Assembly: GCA_000381585.1 (NCBI GenBank)
Contig: KB906733.1
Location: 573,378 to 637,377 of the forward strand
Source of the DNA: Acidobacteriaceae bacterium KBS 83
Lineage (GTDB): Bacteria > Acidobacteriota > Terriglobia > Terriglobales > Acidobacteriaceae
DNA length: 64,000 nt
Direction: 5' to 3'
Part shown: positions 27,960 through 37,156 of the stretch, in pieces
Position numbering within the stretch: the stretch's first letter is position 1
How the letters are laid out: the number at the start of each line of letters is the position of its first letter
Translations under genes and position numbers: made by a program
Notes under the pieces: generated by a model
Told to the model about the DNA's origin: nothing
The model's database searches: none
Seen by the model: only the letters and a program-made list of their open reading frames with translations

Positions 27960-28031
27960 AAGAGTCGATGCAACGTCGTTGGACGCTGCAACGAAAAACG
28001 TGTGACGGCGAAGCAGACTTCTTCGTTGCGG

Positions 28032-28481
28032 CTAGCTGGTGTGATCGAGGACGATCTTCCAGCCGCCATGTGTCTTCTCGAAGATCAGAGAGAAGATGCC
28101 GGCGGCATCCCCGCCACCGGCTGAGCTGCGCGCCAGGTGGAAGCGGCCGGTGACGGTGGCGAAGTGCGCGTCGAGCTGATGCACCTCGAGTTCACTGAAG
28201 GTGAGCTGGCCCATCTTTTCTTTGCTTGCGAAGGATTTCTGATAACGGGCGAGGATGTCTGCGTATCCATGCTGGACGGTTTTGCCGACGAAGGTGGTGG
28301 ACGGGGAATCCTTGTAGCCGTGCATGAAGGCGACGACATCGCCGCTGTTCCAGGCGTCGACCTGTGCAGTGAGCACAGCGCGGATTGCGGCTTCATCCTT
28401 CGTCGCAGCGTGTGCGATGCCGCAGAGGAGAAGGGCGAAGAGGAGAGAGAGTGAGATCGGGCGATGTAGGCGGATGCGCAT
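28032..28481 (-). CDS. Secreted NTF2-like (SnoaL/DUF4440-type) protein
   Basis: A 149-residue exported protein with a clear signal peptide (ISLSLLFALLLCGIAHAA). The mature part follows the NTF2-like pattern: helix AAIRAVLTAQVDAWNSGDVVAFMHGY, strand pairs around TTFVGKTVQHGYADIL, and a last strand ending in WKIVLDH. Family members are small enzymes or ligand-binding proteins; no catalytic residue can be assigned here. It reads toward the secreted-protein gene, with 107 bases between the two. Confidence 0.8.
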   Translation of the reverse strand: MRIRLHRPISLSLLFALLLCGIAHAATKDEAAIRAVLTAQVDAWNSGDVVAFMHGYKDSPSTTFVGKTVQHGYADILARYQKSFASKEKMGQLTFSELEVHQLDAHFATVTGRFHLARSSAGGGDAAGIFSLIFEKTHGGWKIVLDHTS

Positions 28482-28644
28482 ATGTTTGTCGAACTGCTTA
28501 GATTTTCCTGTTTACCTATCTGGACTCGTGTTGGGGTATTATCGCGCTCCTGGCCCGGCGGGCGAATTCTCTCGATGGTTATTCGATGAATAGCCTTGCG
28601 CGGCTATGAGACGTTGGTGTGGGATACAGCCAAACGATTTTCCC

Positions 28645-30405
28645 ATGTTTACCCGGATGGCTGGAGAACGAGAGTCGAAGGGCCCGACGACGACGAAGAG
28701 CGCGGCGGTGGTGCGCCCGCGTCTGGTCGAAGGCGGGTTTCGGAACGGGCTCGGCGCTTCTGGCGGGATTCAGGCGAAGCTGACGATTGGGGCGGTGAAC
28801 GATCCGCTGGAGGCTGAGGCGGATCGAGTTGCCGGCGAGGTGCTCGACCGGCCGGATGCCGATGTGAGCGAGCGAAGGCCGAGCCATGCGCGGGGAGTGT
28901 ACGCCAGTGAGGGTTTGCCGTTTGGCGGCAGACCACTGGATGAGGAAACGCGGGCATTTTTTGAGCCGCGCTTTGGATACGACTTCAGCAAGGTGCGGAT
29001 TTACCCGGATGAGCGGGCGGGGGATTCCGCGCGGTCCATGGGAGCGCTGGCGTACACGACGGGGGCGAATATCGCCTTCGATAACGGGAGCTACCAGCCG
29101 AACACGGGCGAGGGCCGCCGACTGCTGGCGCATGAGCTGACGCATGTGGTGCAGCAGGGGCAGGCGAATGCCGTCTCCGGCGGCGACGGGATGAAGATCT
29201 CAGCAGGGCGGGCGCCCGATTCGATCCAGCGCGATACACCGAGCGGCCAGACGGATGTGAACCAGATAGTTGGACCGCTTGCAATCACGAAGCGATACGA
29301 AGACCTGGCGTCAAGGCAGGAAGTGAAGGAAGCGCTGACGACATTTCTCTACGACGTGCAGCGGGAGCAGGGCGGGCAGACGCTTCATGTAACAGATACT
29401 GTGCGTTGGGCGGTGCGCTTTCTGTTTCAGGGAGACCCTGTTCAGTCCGCGAATGCAGAGGCTTTTCTCTCGAAGACAGCTCCGGGCTCAGTGCCCGATT
29501 TTGCCGACGCTGTGTCGGAGATGCTGCCGGAGTTCGTTCCACGGAAGTACCTGAAGCAATTGGGTGGGCAATCGACGAAGGAGACGCCGGATACCCGGCC
29601 GCACTCCGCAGCGGACGTAGCCGGTCATGCGGTCGTGGATTCGACGGTTGGACCGATTGTGAAGAAGCTACCGATTCCGCAGAGCTGGAAGGACAAGATC
29701 ATCGATGGTGCGCGCGGCGCCGTTGCGGATGGGGGGTTGGCAGGACTGGATCAGGCCATGTCCGGGTCGCCGCTGAATGCGGGTCAGCAAAGCGCGATTC
29801 ACGCTGCGGTAGAGGCGCTGATCAAGCAGAAAGCGGGAACGCCGCCGGATCGCCAGCAAGAAGGTGCGGGCAGTCCTTATGGACCGGCGCCGGTAGAGCC
29901 GCCGTCGACGAATCCATCGATGGGATCAGTCAGTGCTCCGGGGGAGCACACCTTTAACTTGCCATCGATCCCCTTTAATTTTCCTGGAGGAAAAAAGCTA
30001 CCGAAGCCGAATCTTCCGGAGGTTCCGGCGGCGAGCGCGGCACCCGACGTGAACAAGATTATCGAGGGGGTGGACGATGCTTCGCTGATTCCCGCGGCAG
30101 CGAAGGGCAAGAACGAGGGCAACTACGCGGGCGCCAAAGAGTTTGCCCGCTCGGTCGCAGACACGCTGGCGGCGGCGGATAAGAAGAAGCGATACACGGT
30201 GGAAGTGCCGATCAGCGCCGACTACCGGCGCGTGGAGGACCTGCGCGAGATCTTCGACAAGATGGAAGCGATCGTGCGCCAGGTGGCGGGGGCGTTGCCG
30301 GGGGGAGCAGCGAATGTGGGCGAAGTGATCGTGAGCCCGGCGCGGGATCCGAAAGATAAGACGATTCCTGCGCGACGGGTTATCCGGCTGCACGGCGGCA
30401 GTTAG
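28645..30405 (+). CDS. DUF4157 (eCIS core domain) protein
   Basis: About 586 residues. Residues ~45-175 form a DUF4157 domain: GAVNDPLEAEADRVAGEVL, then RPLDEETRAFFEPRFGYDFS and KVRIYPDERAGDSA. It ends in the zinc-peptidase-like LLAHELTHVVQQ (H163-E-x-x-H with this start). The rest is a long Pro/Ala-rich region with a final alpha/beta segment of unknown fold. DUF4157 proteins are known as cargo or maturation domains linked to contractile injection systems and polymorphic toxins. No structural injection gene is in the window. Start 28645 gives an MFTR N-terminus like the MFAR of the second DUF4157 protein; ATG 28606 is also open. Confidence 0.85.
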   Translation: MFTRMAGERESKGPTTTKSAAVVRPRLVEGGFRNGLGASGGIQAKLTIGAVNDPLEAEADRVAGEVLDRPDADVSERRPSHARGVYASEGLPFGGRPLDEETRAFFEPRFGYDFSKVRIYPDERAGDSARSMGALAYTTGANIAFDNGSYQPNTGEGRRLLAHELTHVVQQGQANAVSGGDGMKISAGRAPDSIQRDTPSGQTDVNQIVGPLAITKRYEDLASRQEVKEALTTFLYDVQREQGGQTLHVTDTVRWAVRFLFQGDPVQSANAEAFLSKTAPGSVPDFADAVSEMLPEFVPRKYLKQLGGQSTKETPDTRPHSAADVAGHAVVDSTVGPIVKKLPIPQSWKDKIIDGARGAVADGGLAGLDQAMSGSPLNAGQQSAIHAAVEALIKQKAGTPPDRQQEGAGSPYGPAPVEPPSTNPSMGSVSAPGEHTFNLPSIPFNFPGGKKLPKPNLPEVPAASAAPDVNKIIEGVDDASLIPAAAKGKNEGNYAGAKEFARSVADTLAAADKKKRYTVEVPISADYRRVEDLREIFDKMEAIVRQVAGALPGGAANVGEVIVSPARDPKDKTIPARRVIRLHGGS

Positions 30406-30432
30406 TACACATCTGCTCGTTCCCTTTCGTGT

Positions 30433-30464
30433 AGGCGGCGGCTTCGGCTGCCGCCTTTCTTTTT
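30433..30464 (+). terminator. Intrinsic terminator after the first DUF4157 gene
   Basis: AGGCGGCGGC, TTCG, GCTGCCGCCT forms a ten-base stem with one mismatch and a stable TTCG tetraloop, followed by TTCTTTTT. It lies 27 bases after the DUF4157 stop and insulates the TetR-Lnt pair downstream. Confidence 0.85.
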
Positions 30465-30494
30465 AGTGACGGTATCTCGACAGCGGCAGGACGG

Positions 30495-30517
30495 GCATGT
30501 ATACACTGTATACATGC
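30495..30517. promoter_or_regulatory. Probable TetR operator overlapping the start codon
   Basis: GCATGTATAC, ACT, GTATACATGC is a perfect ten-base inverted repeat. The ATG of the TetR gene (30514-30516) lies inside its right arm. A repressor dimer here would block both transcription and initiation, so simple autorepression of the tetR-lnt-like operon is the likely use. No ribosome site fits upstream of that ATG, which allows a leaderless message. Confidence 0.65.
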
Positions 30518-31113
30518 CTGGCCGACCGACAGCCGAACGGATTGCCATTGCCGCCCGGCGGCTGCTGGACAACGAGGGCGCGGAGGCGGTGACGATGCGG
30601 CGCGTGGCCGCTGCGGTGGGGATCACTGCGATGGCGGTGTACCGGCATTATCCCGATCGAAAGGGCCTGCTGAACGCGTTGGCGGACGCGGGCTTTGATG
30701 AGCTTGCGGAGAGGCTGACTGCTGCGCGGACGACGGGCAGCGCTCGGTCGACAAGGAGCATTGAGGACCGGCTGACGCGCGTGCTGGATGTGAATCTGAT
30801 GTTTGCGCTCGAGAAGCCGAGGCTCTTCGAGCTGATGTTTCTTACTCCGCGTGAAGGGGCGCGGCAGTATCCGCGGGACTTTGTAGCAGGCAAGTCTCCC
30901 ACCGCGAATTTAATGGCGGGGCTGGTGGAGGAGGGGATGGCAAGCGGCCACTTCCGCAAAGGCGACGTGTGGGCGATCGTCTTTGAAACCGGCGCGCTCT
31001 TACAGGGATTGATGATGCTCTATCTGGGCGGGCGGGTCGACATGTCGGCCACCCGATTCCGGACGTTCTGCCACCAATCGTTACGGAGGTATATGCATGG
31101 GATACGGGCGTAG
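30514..31113 (+). CDS. TetR-family transcriptional regulator
   Basis: A 199-residue repressor. The N-terminal helix-turn-helix reads IAARRLLDNEGAEAVTMRRV, then AAVGITAMAVYRHYPDRKGL, and the C-terminal ligand domain is unclassified. It most likely controls itself and the overlapping Lnt-like gene through the palindrome that covers its start codon. A GTG at 30466 would add 16 residues encoded by the palindrome and is judged less likely. Its stop overlaps the next gene by 17 bases. Confidence 0.88.
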   Translation: MPGRPTAERIAIAARRLLDNEGAEAVTMRRVAAAVGITAMAVYRHYPDRKGLLNALADAGFDELAERLTAARTTGSARSTRSIEDRLTRVLDVNLMFALEKPRLFELMFLTPREGARQYPRDFVAGKSPTANLMAGLVEEGMASGHFRKGDVWAIVFETGALLQGLMMLYLGGRVDMSATRFRTFCHQSLRRYMHGIRA

Positions 31114-32587
31114 TTACAAAATCGGTGTGGCGGGGATAGTGGTGGCGGGGGCGACGGCCGTGCTGCTGTGGTTTGGCAACGGGCTGGATCCGTGGTGGCC
31201 GCTGATGTGGTTCGCTCCGCTGCCGGTATTGTGGTTTTCTTTGCGAAGTTCGTGGCGGGTCGCGGGGTTGACGACGGCCGCGGCGTTGCTTGCCGGCTCC
31301 TTGAATATGTGGGGCTACTTTCGGCTGCTGGGGACAGGCTTTGTGGTGTGGCTCGGCATCTTCGGCGCGGTCGCCCTGGTGGCGGCGGTTGCGGTGCTGC
31401 TGTTTCGCGCGCTGGCGTTGCGCGGCGCATGGTGGAGCGCTGTCGTTGCGTTTCCTGCCGTATGGGTGACGCTTGAATATGTGCGCAACCTGACGACGCC
31501 GCATGGCACGGCGGGAAGCCTTGCTTACACGCAGTTAAAGTTTCTGCCTTTTCTGCAGCTTGCCTCGATCACCGGGCCATGGGGCATGAGCTTCCTGCTG
31601 CTGTGCTTTCCAGCGGCGCTTGCCATTGGCCTGCACCTGCGGAGGACGGAGCCGAAAGCGGTGCTGCGCATTGTGGCGACGACGGTTGGCGTGATTGCCG
31701 CGGTGCTGATCTTTGGCGTGGCACGGCTGGCGGTGACGCCCCGCGGGCCGATGGTGAAGGTGGGACTTGTCGCATCCGACTTGCGGGGAAATGTGGATGT
31801 CGCGGAAAGCGGCGCGGAGACGACGCGGTTGATGAAGAGCTATGCGGCGGAGACCGAGGCCCTCATCGGGCGAGGTGCTCGTGTTGTCGTACTGCCGGAG
31901 AAGCTTGGCGTGGTCCTGGATGCTGAGAACGGAAGCGCGGACCCGATCTTTCAGCGATTGGCGGACAGGACGGGCGCGACGATTGTTGTCGGCGAAGTGC
32001 ATGTGGCTGGTTCGGCGAAGTACAACCAGGCGCGTATCTATCAGCCGCAAGCGGAGGTGCTGAGTTATGACAAGCAGCACATGCTGCCGCCGTTTGAATC
32101 GTATCTGACGCCGGGAAGATCGCTGGTGACACTCGAGAAGCCGACGGAGGGAACGGGGGTGGCGATCTGCAAGGACATGGACTTTACGCCGCTGTCGCGC
32201 AAGTACGGCGAGGCGGGCGTGGGGCTGATGCTGGTGCCGGGCTGGGACTTCAATGTAGATCGTAGCTGGCACGGGCACATGGCGGTGATGCGTGGAGTGG
32301 AGGACGGCTTCAGCCTGGTGCGCGCGGCGAAGAACGGGTACCTGACGGTGAGCGATAACCGGGGGCGGATAGTCGGGGAGGCGCGCAGCGATGCTGCGCC
32401 ATTTGCCACATTGATCGCTAGTGTTCCGGCGGCGCACAGCAGGACGCTCTATCTTCTACTCGGGGACTGGTTTGCGTGGGTCGCGTGTGCTCTGCTGGCG
32501 TTTGCGCTCATGCAGCTGAGGCGCGTCGGTATTGGTTCCGAGTCGCGGTGGAAACGGAAACATCGGGACTCGCGGGCCGCGGTCTGA
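31097..32587 (+). CDS. Apolipoprotein N-acyltransferase-like membrane nitrilase
   Basis: A 496-residue protein built like Lnt. About six N-terminal membrane helices (residues 5-210), a nitrilase-type periplasmic domain (~225-455) and a final helix (LLLGDWFAWVACALLAFALM) can be seen. The catalytic triad can be placed at E268 (VVLPEK), K326 (SYDKQHMLPP) and C358 (AICKDMDF). The bases around Cys differ from canonical ICYEDxF, and the N-terminal region is divergent. It may be a second Lnt-like enzyme with another acceptor. ATG 31097 follows ACGGAGGTATATGC. Its control by a TetR is unusual for a housekeeping Lnt. Confidence 0.8.
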   Translation: MGYGRSYKIGVAGIVVAGATAVLLWFGNGLDPWWPLMWFAPLPVLWFSLRSSWRVAGLTTAAALLAGSLNMWGYFRLLGTGFVVWLGIFGAVALVAAVAVLLFRALALRGAWWSAVVAFPAVWVTLEYVRNLTTPHGTAGSLAYTQLKFLPFLQLASITGPWGMSFLLLCFPAALAIGLHLRRTEPKAVLRIVATTVGVIAAVLIFGVARLAVTPRGPMVKVGLVASDLRGNVDVAESGAETTRLMKSYAAETEALIGRGARVVVLPEKLGVVLDAENGSADPIFQRLADRTGATIVVGEVHVAGSAKYNQARIYQPQAEVLSYDKQHMLPPFESYLTPGRSLVTLEKPTEGTGVAICKDMDFTPLSRKYGEAGVGLMLVPGWDFNVDRSWHGHMAVMRGVEDGFSLVRAAKNGYLTVSDNRGRIVGEARSDAAPFATLIASVPAAHSRTLYLLLGDWFAWVACALLAFALMQLRRVGIGSESRWKRKHRDSRAAV

Positions 32588-32605
32588 GATTACGCCGCGC
32601 GAGGA

Positions 32606-34500
32606 TCAGGCCCAGAGGCGGATGCCGATGACTCCCCACCATGCGAGGTATGCGGTGGCGATGAGCAATGCCGCGGTGACGGCGATGGAGAACCGGCGAA
32701 CGCTTTTTCGAACAGGCTGTCTGCGCGCGAGCCAGAGGGCGACAGCGCCGGCGATCGACGCCGCGGCGAAGAGCAGGGTGCAGAGATAGAGGCCGAATGA
32801 CCAGATGGTGAGATTGCCGAGGCGGTTGAGGAGATCGTTGCTCGAAAGCATAAAGATAGCAATCGACGCAGCGAGGCTGAGGACGGCGATGAGCGGAAAG
32901 AGACGGATGGCGCGCTCGGCAGGGCGGCGGCGCTTTTTGATGAGGCCGCCGATGAGCCAGAAGGGCGCATAGAGCACGATGGCCGCGAGCGCGAGGAAGA
33001 ACCATAGGAGGAACGCGAGTTCGGCGATGGCAAACCAGGCGGGGATGTGCTTCCATGTGCCGCCGATGAAGACGAATCGCCCTTCGGCGTTGGGTGCGAT
33101 GAGCGCAGCGGTTGCGATGGGTTCGGGCGGATCCTTCTTTGAGAGATAACGGAACTGCTCGCCGCCGACGGGCACGAAGGTGTCATTGATGGTGCCTATC
33201 AAGTTGCTGAGCATGAGGTTGCCATGATCGAAGTGGACGCGATGCAGGCCGAGGCGCTCGATGAATTTCATGAAGCCGTTGCGCGGTGAGTCGGGCTCGT
33301 ACCATCCGGCGTACTGCTCGGCGTCTGCGGGCAGCGGAGCGACAGCAGGTACTGGCGGCTTGGTCAGCCCGCGTGTGATGTAGGCGCGGATGGCATCGCC
33401 GATTTTGGCGAAAGCGCCGCCGTTGCCGGAGTTGATGCTGTAGAAGTAGCCAACGCCATATTCGGGCAGGTAGGACATTTCGGTGAGGCCGCCCTCCACG
33501 CCTCCGTTGTGGCCGTGGTAGACGAAGCCATCGTGGATGCTGGTGTAGTTGCTGAGTCCGTAGCCTGCCTTCAGGCCCTGCTGAGCCTCCCATGTGCGAG
33601 TGGGAGTCTCGATGCGATCGATATCGGCAGCGGGCATGATCTGCTGGCCGTGGACGGCGCCGCGGTTGAGGTAGAACCCGAGATAGGCGGCCATGTCATT
33701 CGCGGAGGCGTTGATGGCGCCGGCAGGACGTTCGAGGATGTTCCAGTAGCGATATGGTGTTTTGCCGTCGTCGTGATAGAGGGTGGTGAGCTGCGGCGAC
33801 GGTTGTTCAAAATACGTCGCGGACTTCATGCCGATGGGCAGAAATAAATTCTGCGTGACGTAATCTTCAAAGCGCTGGCCGGTGAGCTTTTCGACGATGT
33901 ATGCGGCGACGGGCGGACCGGAGTTGCAATAGGCCATGCGCGTTCCGGGTGGCCAGCGGGAGATGCGCGAGTGGCGGTAGTAGTCGAGCCCTTCGCGCGT
34001 GGTCATGCCTTTTGCATCCTTGGCGTACTCGGGCAGATGCAGGTCGTCCCAGCCGGTGGTGTGTTCAAGGAGATCGACGACGCGGACCGGATCCGTAGCT
34101 TCCCAGCGATTCTCAAACCAGATCTCGGGTATGAGCTTGCGCACGGGGTCATCGAGCGAGAGCTTGCCTTCATCGACCAGCTTGAGGATAGAGAGCGAGA
34201 CGAAGGCCTTCGAGGTGGAACCGATGCGGAAGAGGGTATCAGCATTAGCGGGCTGGTTTGGGCGACGTTGGACTGGCCCAGGCCGTCGACCCATTCGGGA
34301 CCATCGCGGCGCACGATGGCGATGGACATGCCGGGGGTGTGGGTGTCGTGAAGGATCTTCTCGAGCTGCTGACGCAGTTCCGGGATGGATTGCGCTGGCT
34401 TGGGTTTGGGCTCGGGCTTCTTTTGCGCGATCGCGGCGAATGAAAGGGCAAAGGCGAGGAGGGTGAATCTGATGCTGTGGCCTAGCAGCGTCTTCTTCAT
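32606..34500 (-). pseudogene. Beta-lactamase-family serine hydrolase, frameshifted
   Basis: The N-terminus (signal peptide SIRFTLLAFALSFAAIA, then LEKILHDTHTPGMSIAIVRR and WVDGLGQSNVAQ) lies in one frame. The rest, from about ANADTLFRIGSTSKAFVSLS, lies in another, so one base is lost or gained near 34235-34260. Beyond the shift the penicillin-binding-type motifs are intact: STSK nucleophile, YCN and HGHNGG. Several C-terminal membrane helices follow. Relatives are class C-like peptidases or esterases. A sequencing error would restore a ~630-residue protein; otherwise the gene is broken. ATG 34500 begins MKKTLLGH. Confidence 0.85.
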
Positions 34501-34573
34501 TCGCAATCACCCGGGCTGCTGATTGTTCGCAGGTGATCGTACCACTCGCGGATACGCGATTGAGAAGAACGCG

Positions 34574-37156
34574 CTACTTAACGCTTCCGGGCTTAAGTAG
34601 CACGAGATTTCCTGCGTCATCCAGGTAGAAGACGGATCCCCCGCCGTCCACCCAGACTTGCGTGGCGTGGGCCAGCGCTGAATCGAGATCGCTGAACAGA
34701 TAGTTGACTCCCTTAACCGGAATCATTCTTCCTTTCGAATCCATGACTTCTCCCGCTTGCTCCATGACGCGATAATCGTGCAATTGCTGCGAGTCGAGTT
34801 GCGCTTCTTCGGAATAGATCTTCGTGTCCCAAATCTCGCCGCCAGTTTCATCATAGTTATCAATCTCCACGTGGGAGTCGGCTAACATGCCTCCACCATA
34901 CCCTTCGAGGTGTGCATTCTGCGCTTTGTTGATTCGTACTTTGTTCTTTCTCTCGAATACGTGAAGGTTGCCCCAGCGTTCGAATAGAGAACCCTTAGAA
35001 CCCGAGACCAGATTTTTGGCTATATCTCTTATTTTCTTAATGTCGGGAGTGCCGCGCGCAATCTTGTCCAAGTCCGATGCGCTGTACGACCGTTTCACGG
35101 ATGAGCCAACCGGTTGCGTGGGCGCATTGGGGTCAACGGAGTACTCGGGAGCAATTGGTTGCGGCCCCTTCGCGTGCATAACTTCCGCTCGCGAAGGTTT
35201 GAGCGGTGTCGGAGTCTTACCGCCGACGTGCATGCCTTCTCGATGCGCTCCACCGGGAAGCGACTTCATCGGGGGGCCGGCGGGTGCCGGTCGAGCAGGG
35301 GCGGCGGCGGTTGCGGGCGGCCTATCCGGGGTTGCCGGCACCGCGGGTACAGTTGCACCGGGTTCAGCCCCTGGAGAGAGAGGCTTGACGTAGATTCGGC
35401 GCTTGGCGGGCGCCGGGGCTGTGCCCTCTGGTGCTTTCGTTTTCGTGGAAATCGTCTGCGGCGCTTTGGCCTCAGCCTCCTCGTGTTGCTTCCTAGCGGT
35501 CTTGGCGCGCTTTCTCTTTTTGATGTTTGCGGTGACTTCCCGCTGAGCGGTAATGGCTTCTTCGATCTCGCGTGGCGTCGTAGCCTTGGAGGTCCGCCGT
35601 GGCGCATTGGGAGCGGCCGACGGAGAAGGGGACTTTTGCTCGGACACATGCTTTGGAGCTGCATACGGCTCATGTTCTACTACGCCGGCCGGATGTACTG
35701 GCTTTCCAACAGAAGCATGCGCAGCACTGCCCTTTTCAAGAGTTGCTTTACCCATTCCGGTGCCGCTCGTTCCCTCTCCAACGACTGCGGTCGGGTGTGC
35801 CGGCATTCCTACAGAGGGCTTGCGTGGCGGCGCTTTCTCTAACAGTTGCTTCCCTCGTCCCACCCCGCCCTTGATGACACCTGGACCCGCGGCCGCTAGA
35901 TCGTAGATTGTGAGCGCAGCGGCTCCGAAATTGAATAAATACTCGCCAACCGCCCCGTAATCGCCTCGCTCATAGGCCTTGTAACCTTCGTAGCCGTTGA
36001 CCAGCAGCTGATACACAGGATTGAGCTGATTGAAGTCGAATCCTGGCTTGAGCATCTCAGGGGTATGTGCCTGGACCCATTTTTCCCGTTCAACGGGATC
36101 ACCCGTAACTATTAAGCCCTCCGTAAACGGGTCGGGGTTATCAGCTCCCGAAAGATTTCCGAGGAGATTGACGAAGCCGATCGCTGAGTCAACGGCGGCC
36201 TTCGTAAAGCCGCCTTCAATCGTTTTCGGCCCGCCTCCTTTTTCGCTACTTGAGCCGGGCTGCGCCAGTCCAGCGACCTTTGCTATTGCTATTGATTGCG
36301 TCGGACCGACAGAGAAGAGAACGCTGCCAAGGGTGTCATAGAAGTTGCCATCATCACCGTTGCCGTCCGGCGATCGCTGGATTGCGAGTGCTCCATCCCT
36401 TTGTTGCACCACATGTGCCAGCTCATGCGCGAGTAGCTCTTTCCCTTCGCCGGTTAAGGGGGAGAAGCGGTGGTCACCAAAAGCCACATGGTGACCTACG
36501 GTGTACGCGCGTGCGCGAATGTCTTTGGCGGAACGCGCGGCTGCGGTGTCCGCGTGAATGCGAACCTGGCTGAAGTTGAAGCCAAAGCGCGGTTCCATGA
36601 ATGCGAGGGTTTCGTTGTCGAGGGGCTGTCCGGGCGAACGGAGCACCTGGTGGACGGTGGCGGGCGCTTCTGCGGAGGCAGATCGCGGAGCGAAGGATGC
36701 TCTCTGAATGCTCGGTTGCACGCTGTGGATTGCTGGTCTGCCGCTGGTTCGAAGCGGAGCCATTTCGGATGCATTCAGAGCAGGCGCGCGCATGACCTGC
36801 AGAGCAACACTGGTCGCCTCGTGTTCCAGGGGATCATCAGCGCGTCCGATTTGAAGCTTCGATTGGGCAAGCAAACGCGACGCCGGATGCACCGGCCCAG
36901 GATTCCGCTGTCCATCCTGGGGAAAGACCGGGATTTTGGCAAAGTCCCACGCCATTCTTTGGCTGCCTGCGCCAAGGGCCTGCGGGTGCTGTTCCGGGGC
37001 AGCTGAGTTCGCTTGCTTGCCCGGAAGGGCAGTCCAAACTGGAAGACTCGATGGAGAGGACTTTACTCGCTCGGTTGCAAACTCGCCGTGCCGTTCTGTT
37101 GCAGACTTCACCCGTGAGAGTTCAGCGGAGACTTTCTTCAGAGGCCGAGCGAACAT
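34574..37156 (-). CDS. DUF4157 protein with nuclease-like C-terminal segment (possible polymorphic toxin)
   Basis: An 860-residue multidomain protein. Residues ~95-260 form a DUF4157 domain (GRADDPLEHEATSVALQVM, FMEPRFGFNFSQVRIHADTA). It ends in LLAHELAHVVQQ, with H244-E-L-A-H248. A Pro/Ala/Lys-rich linker runs from ~450 to ~690. The last ~150 residues contain GSLFERWGNLHVFERKNKV, EIWDTKIYSEEAQLDSQQL and HDYRVMEQAG. E, then D777-x-K779 and a Q-x-x-x-x followed by Tyr are compatible with a PD-(D/E)XK-type nuclease. That is inference only. No neighbouring immunity gene or injection-system structural gene is recognised. The 265 bases upstream hold no gene. Confidence 0.83.
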   Translation of the reverse strand: MFARPLKKVSAELSRVKSATERHGEFATERVKSSPSSLPVWTALPGKQANSAAPEQHPQALGAGSQRMAWDFAKIPVFPQDGQRNPGPVHPASRLLAQSKLQIGRADDPLEHEATSVALQVMRAPALNASEMAPLRTSGRPAIHSVQPSIQRASFAPRSASAEAPATVHQVLRSPGQPLDNETLAFMEPRFGFNFSQVRIHADTAAARSAKDIRARAYTVGHHVAFGDHRFSPLTGEGKELLAHELAHVVQQRDGALAIQRSPDGNGDDGNFYDTLGSVLFSVGPTQSIAIAKVAGLAQPGSSSEKGGGPKTIEGGFTKAAVDSAIGFVNLLGNLSGADNPDPFTEGLIVTGDPVEREKWVQAHTPEMLKPGFDFNQLNPVYQLLVNGYEGYKAYERGDYGAVGEYLFNFGAAALTIYDLAAAGPGVIKGGVGRGKQLLEKAPPRKPSVGMPAHPTAVVGEGTSGTGMGKATLEKGSAAHASVGKPVHPAGVVEHEPYAAPKHVSEQKSPSPSAAPNAPRRTSKATTPREIEEAITAQREVTANIKKRKRAKTARKQHEEAEAKAPQTISTKTKAPEGTAPAPAKRRIYVKPLSPGAEPGATVPAVPATPDRPPATAAAPARPAPAGPPMKSLPGGAHREGMHVGGKTPTPLKPSRAEVMHAKGPQPIAPEYSVDPNAPTQPVGSSVKRSYSASDLDKIARGTPDIKKIRDIAKNLVSGSKGSLFERWGNLHVFERKNKVRINKAQNAHLEGYGGGMLADSHVEIDNYDETGGEIWDTKIYSEEAQLDSQQLHDYRVMEQAGEVMDSKGRMIPVKGVNYLFSDLDSALAHATQVWVDGGGSVFYLDDAGNLVLLKPGSVK

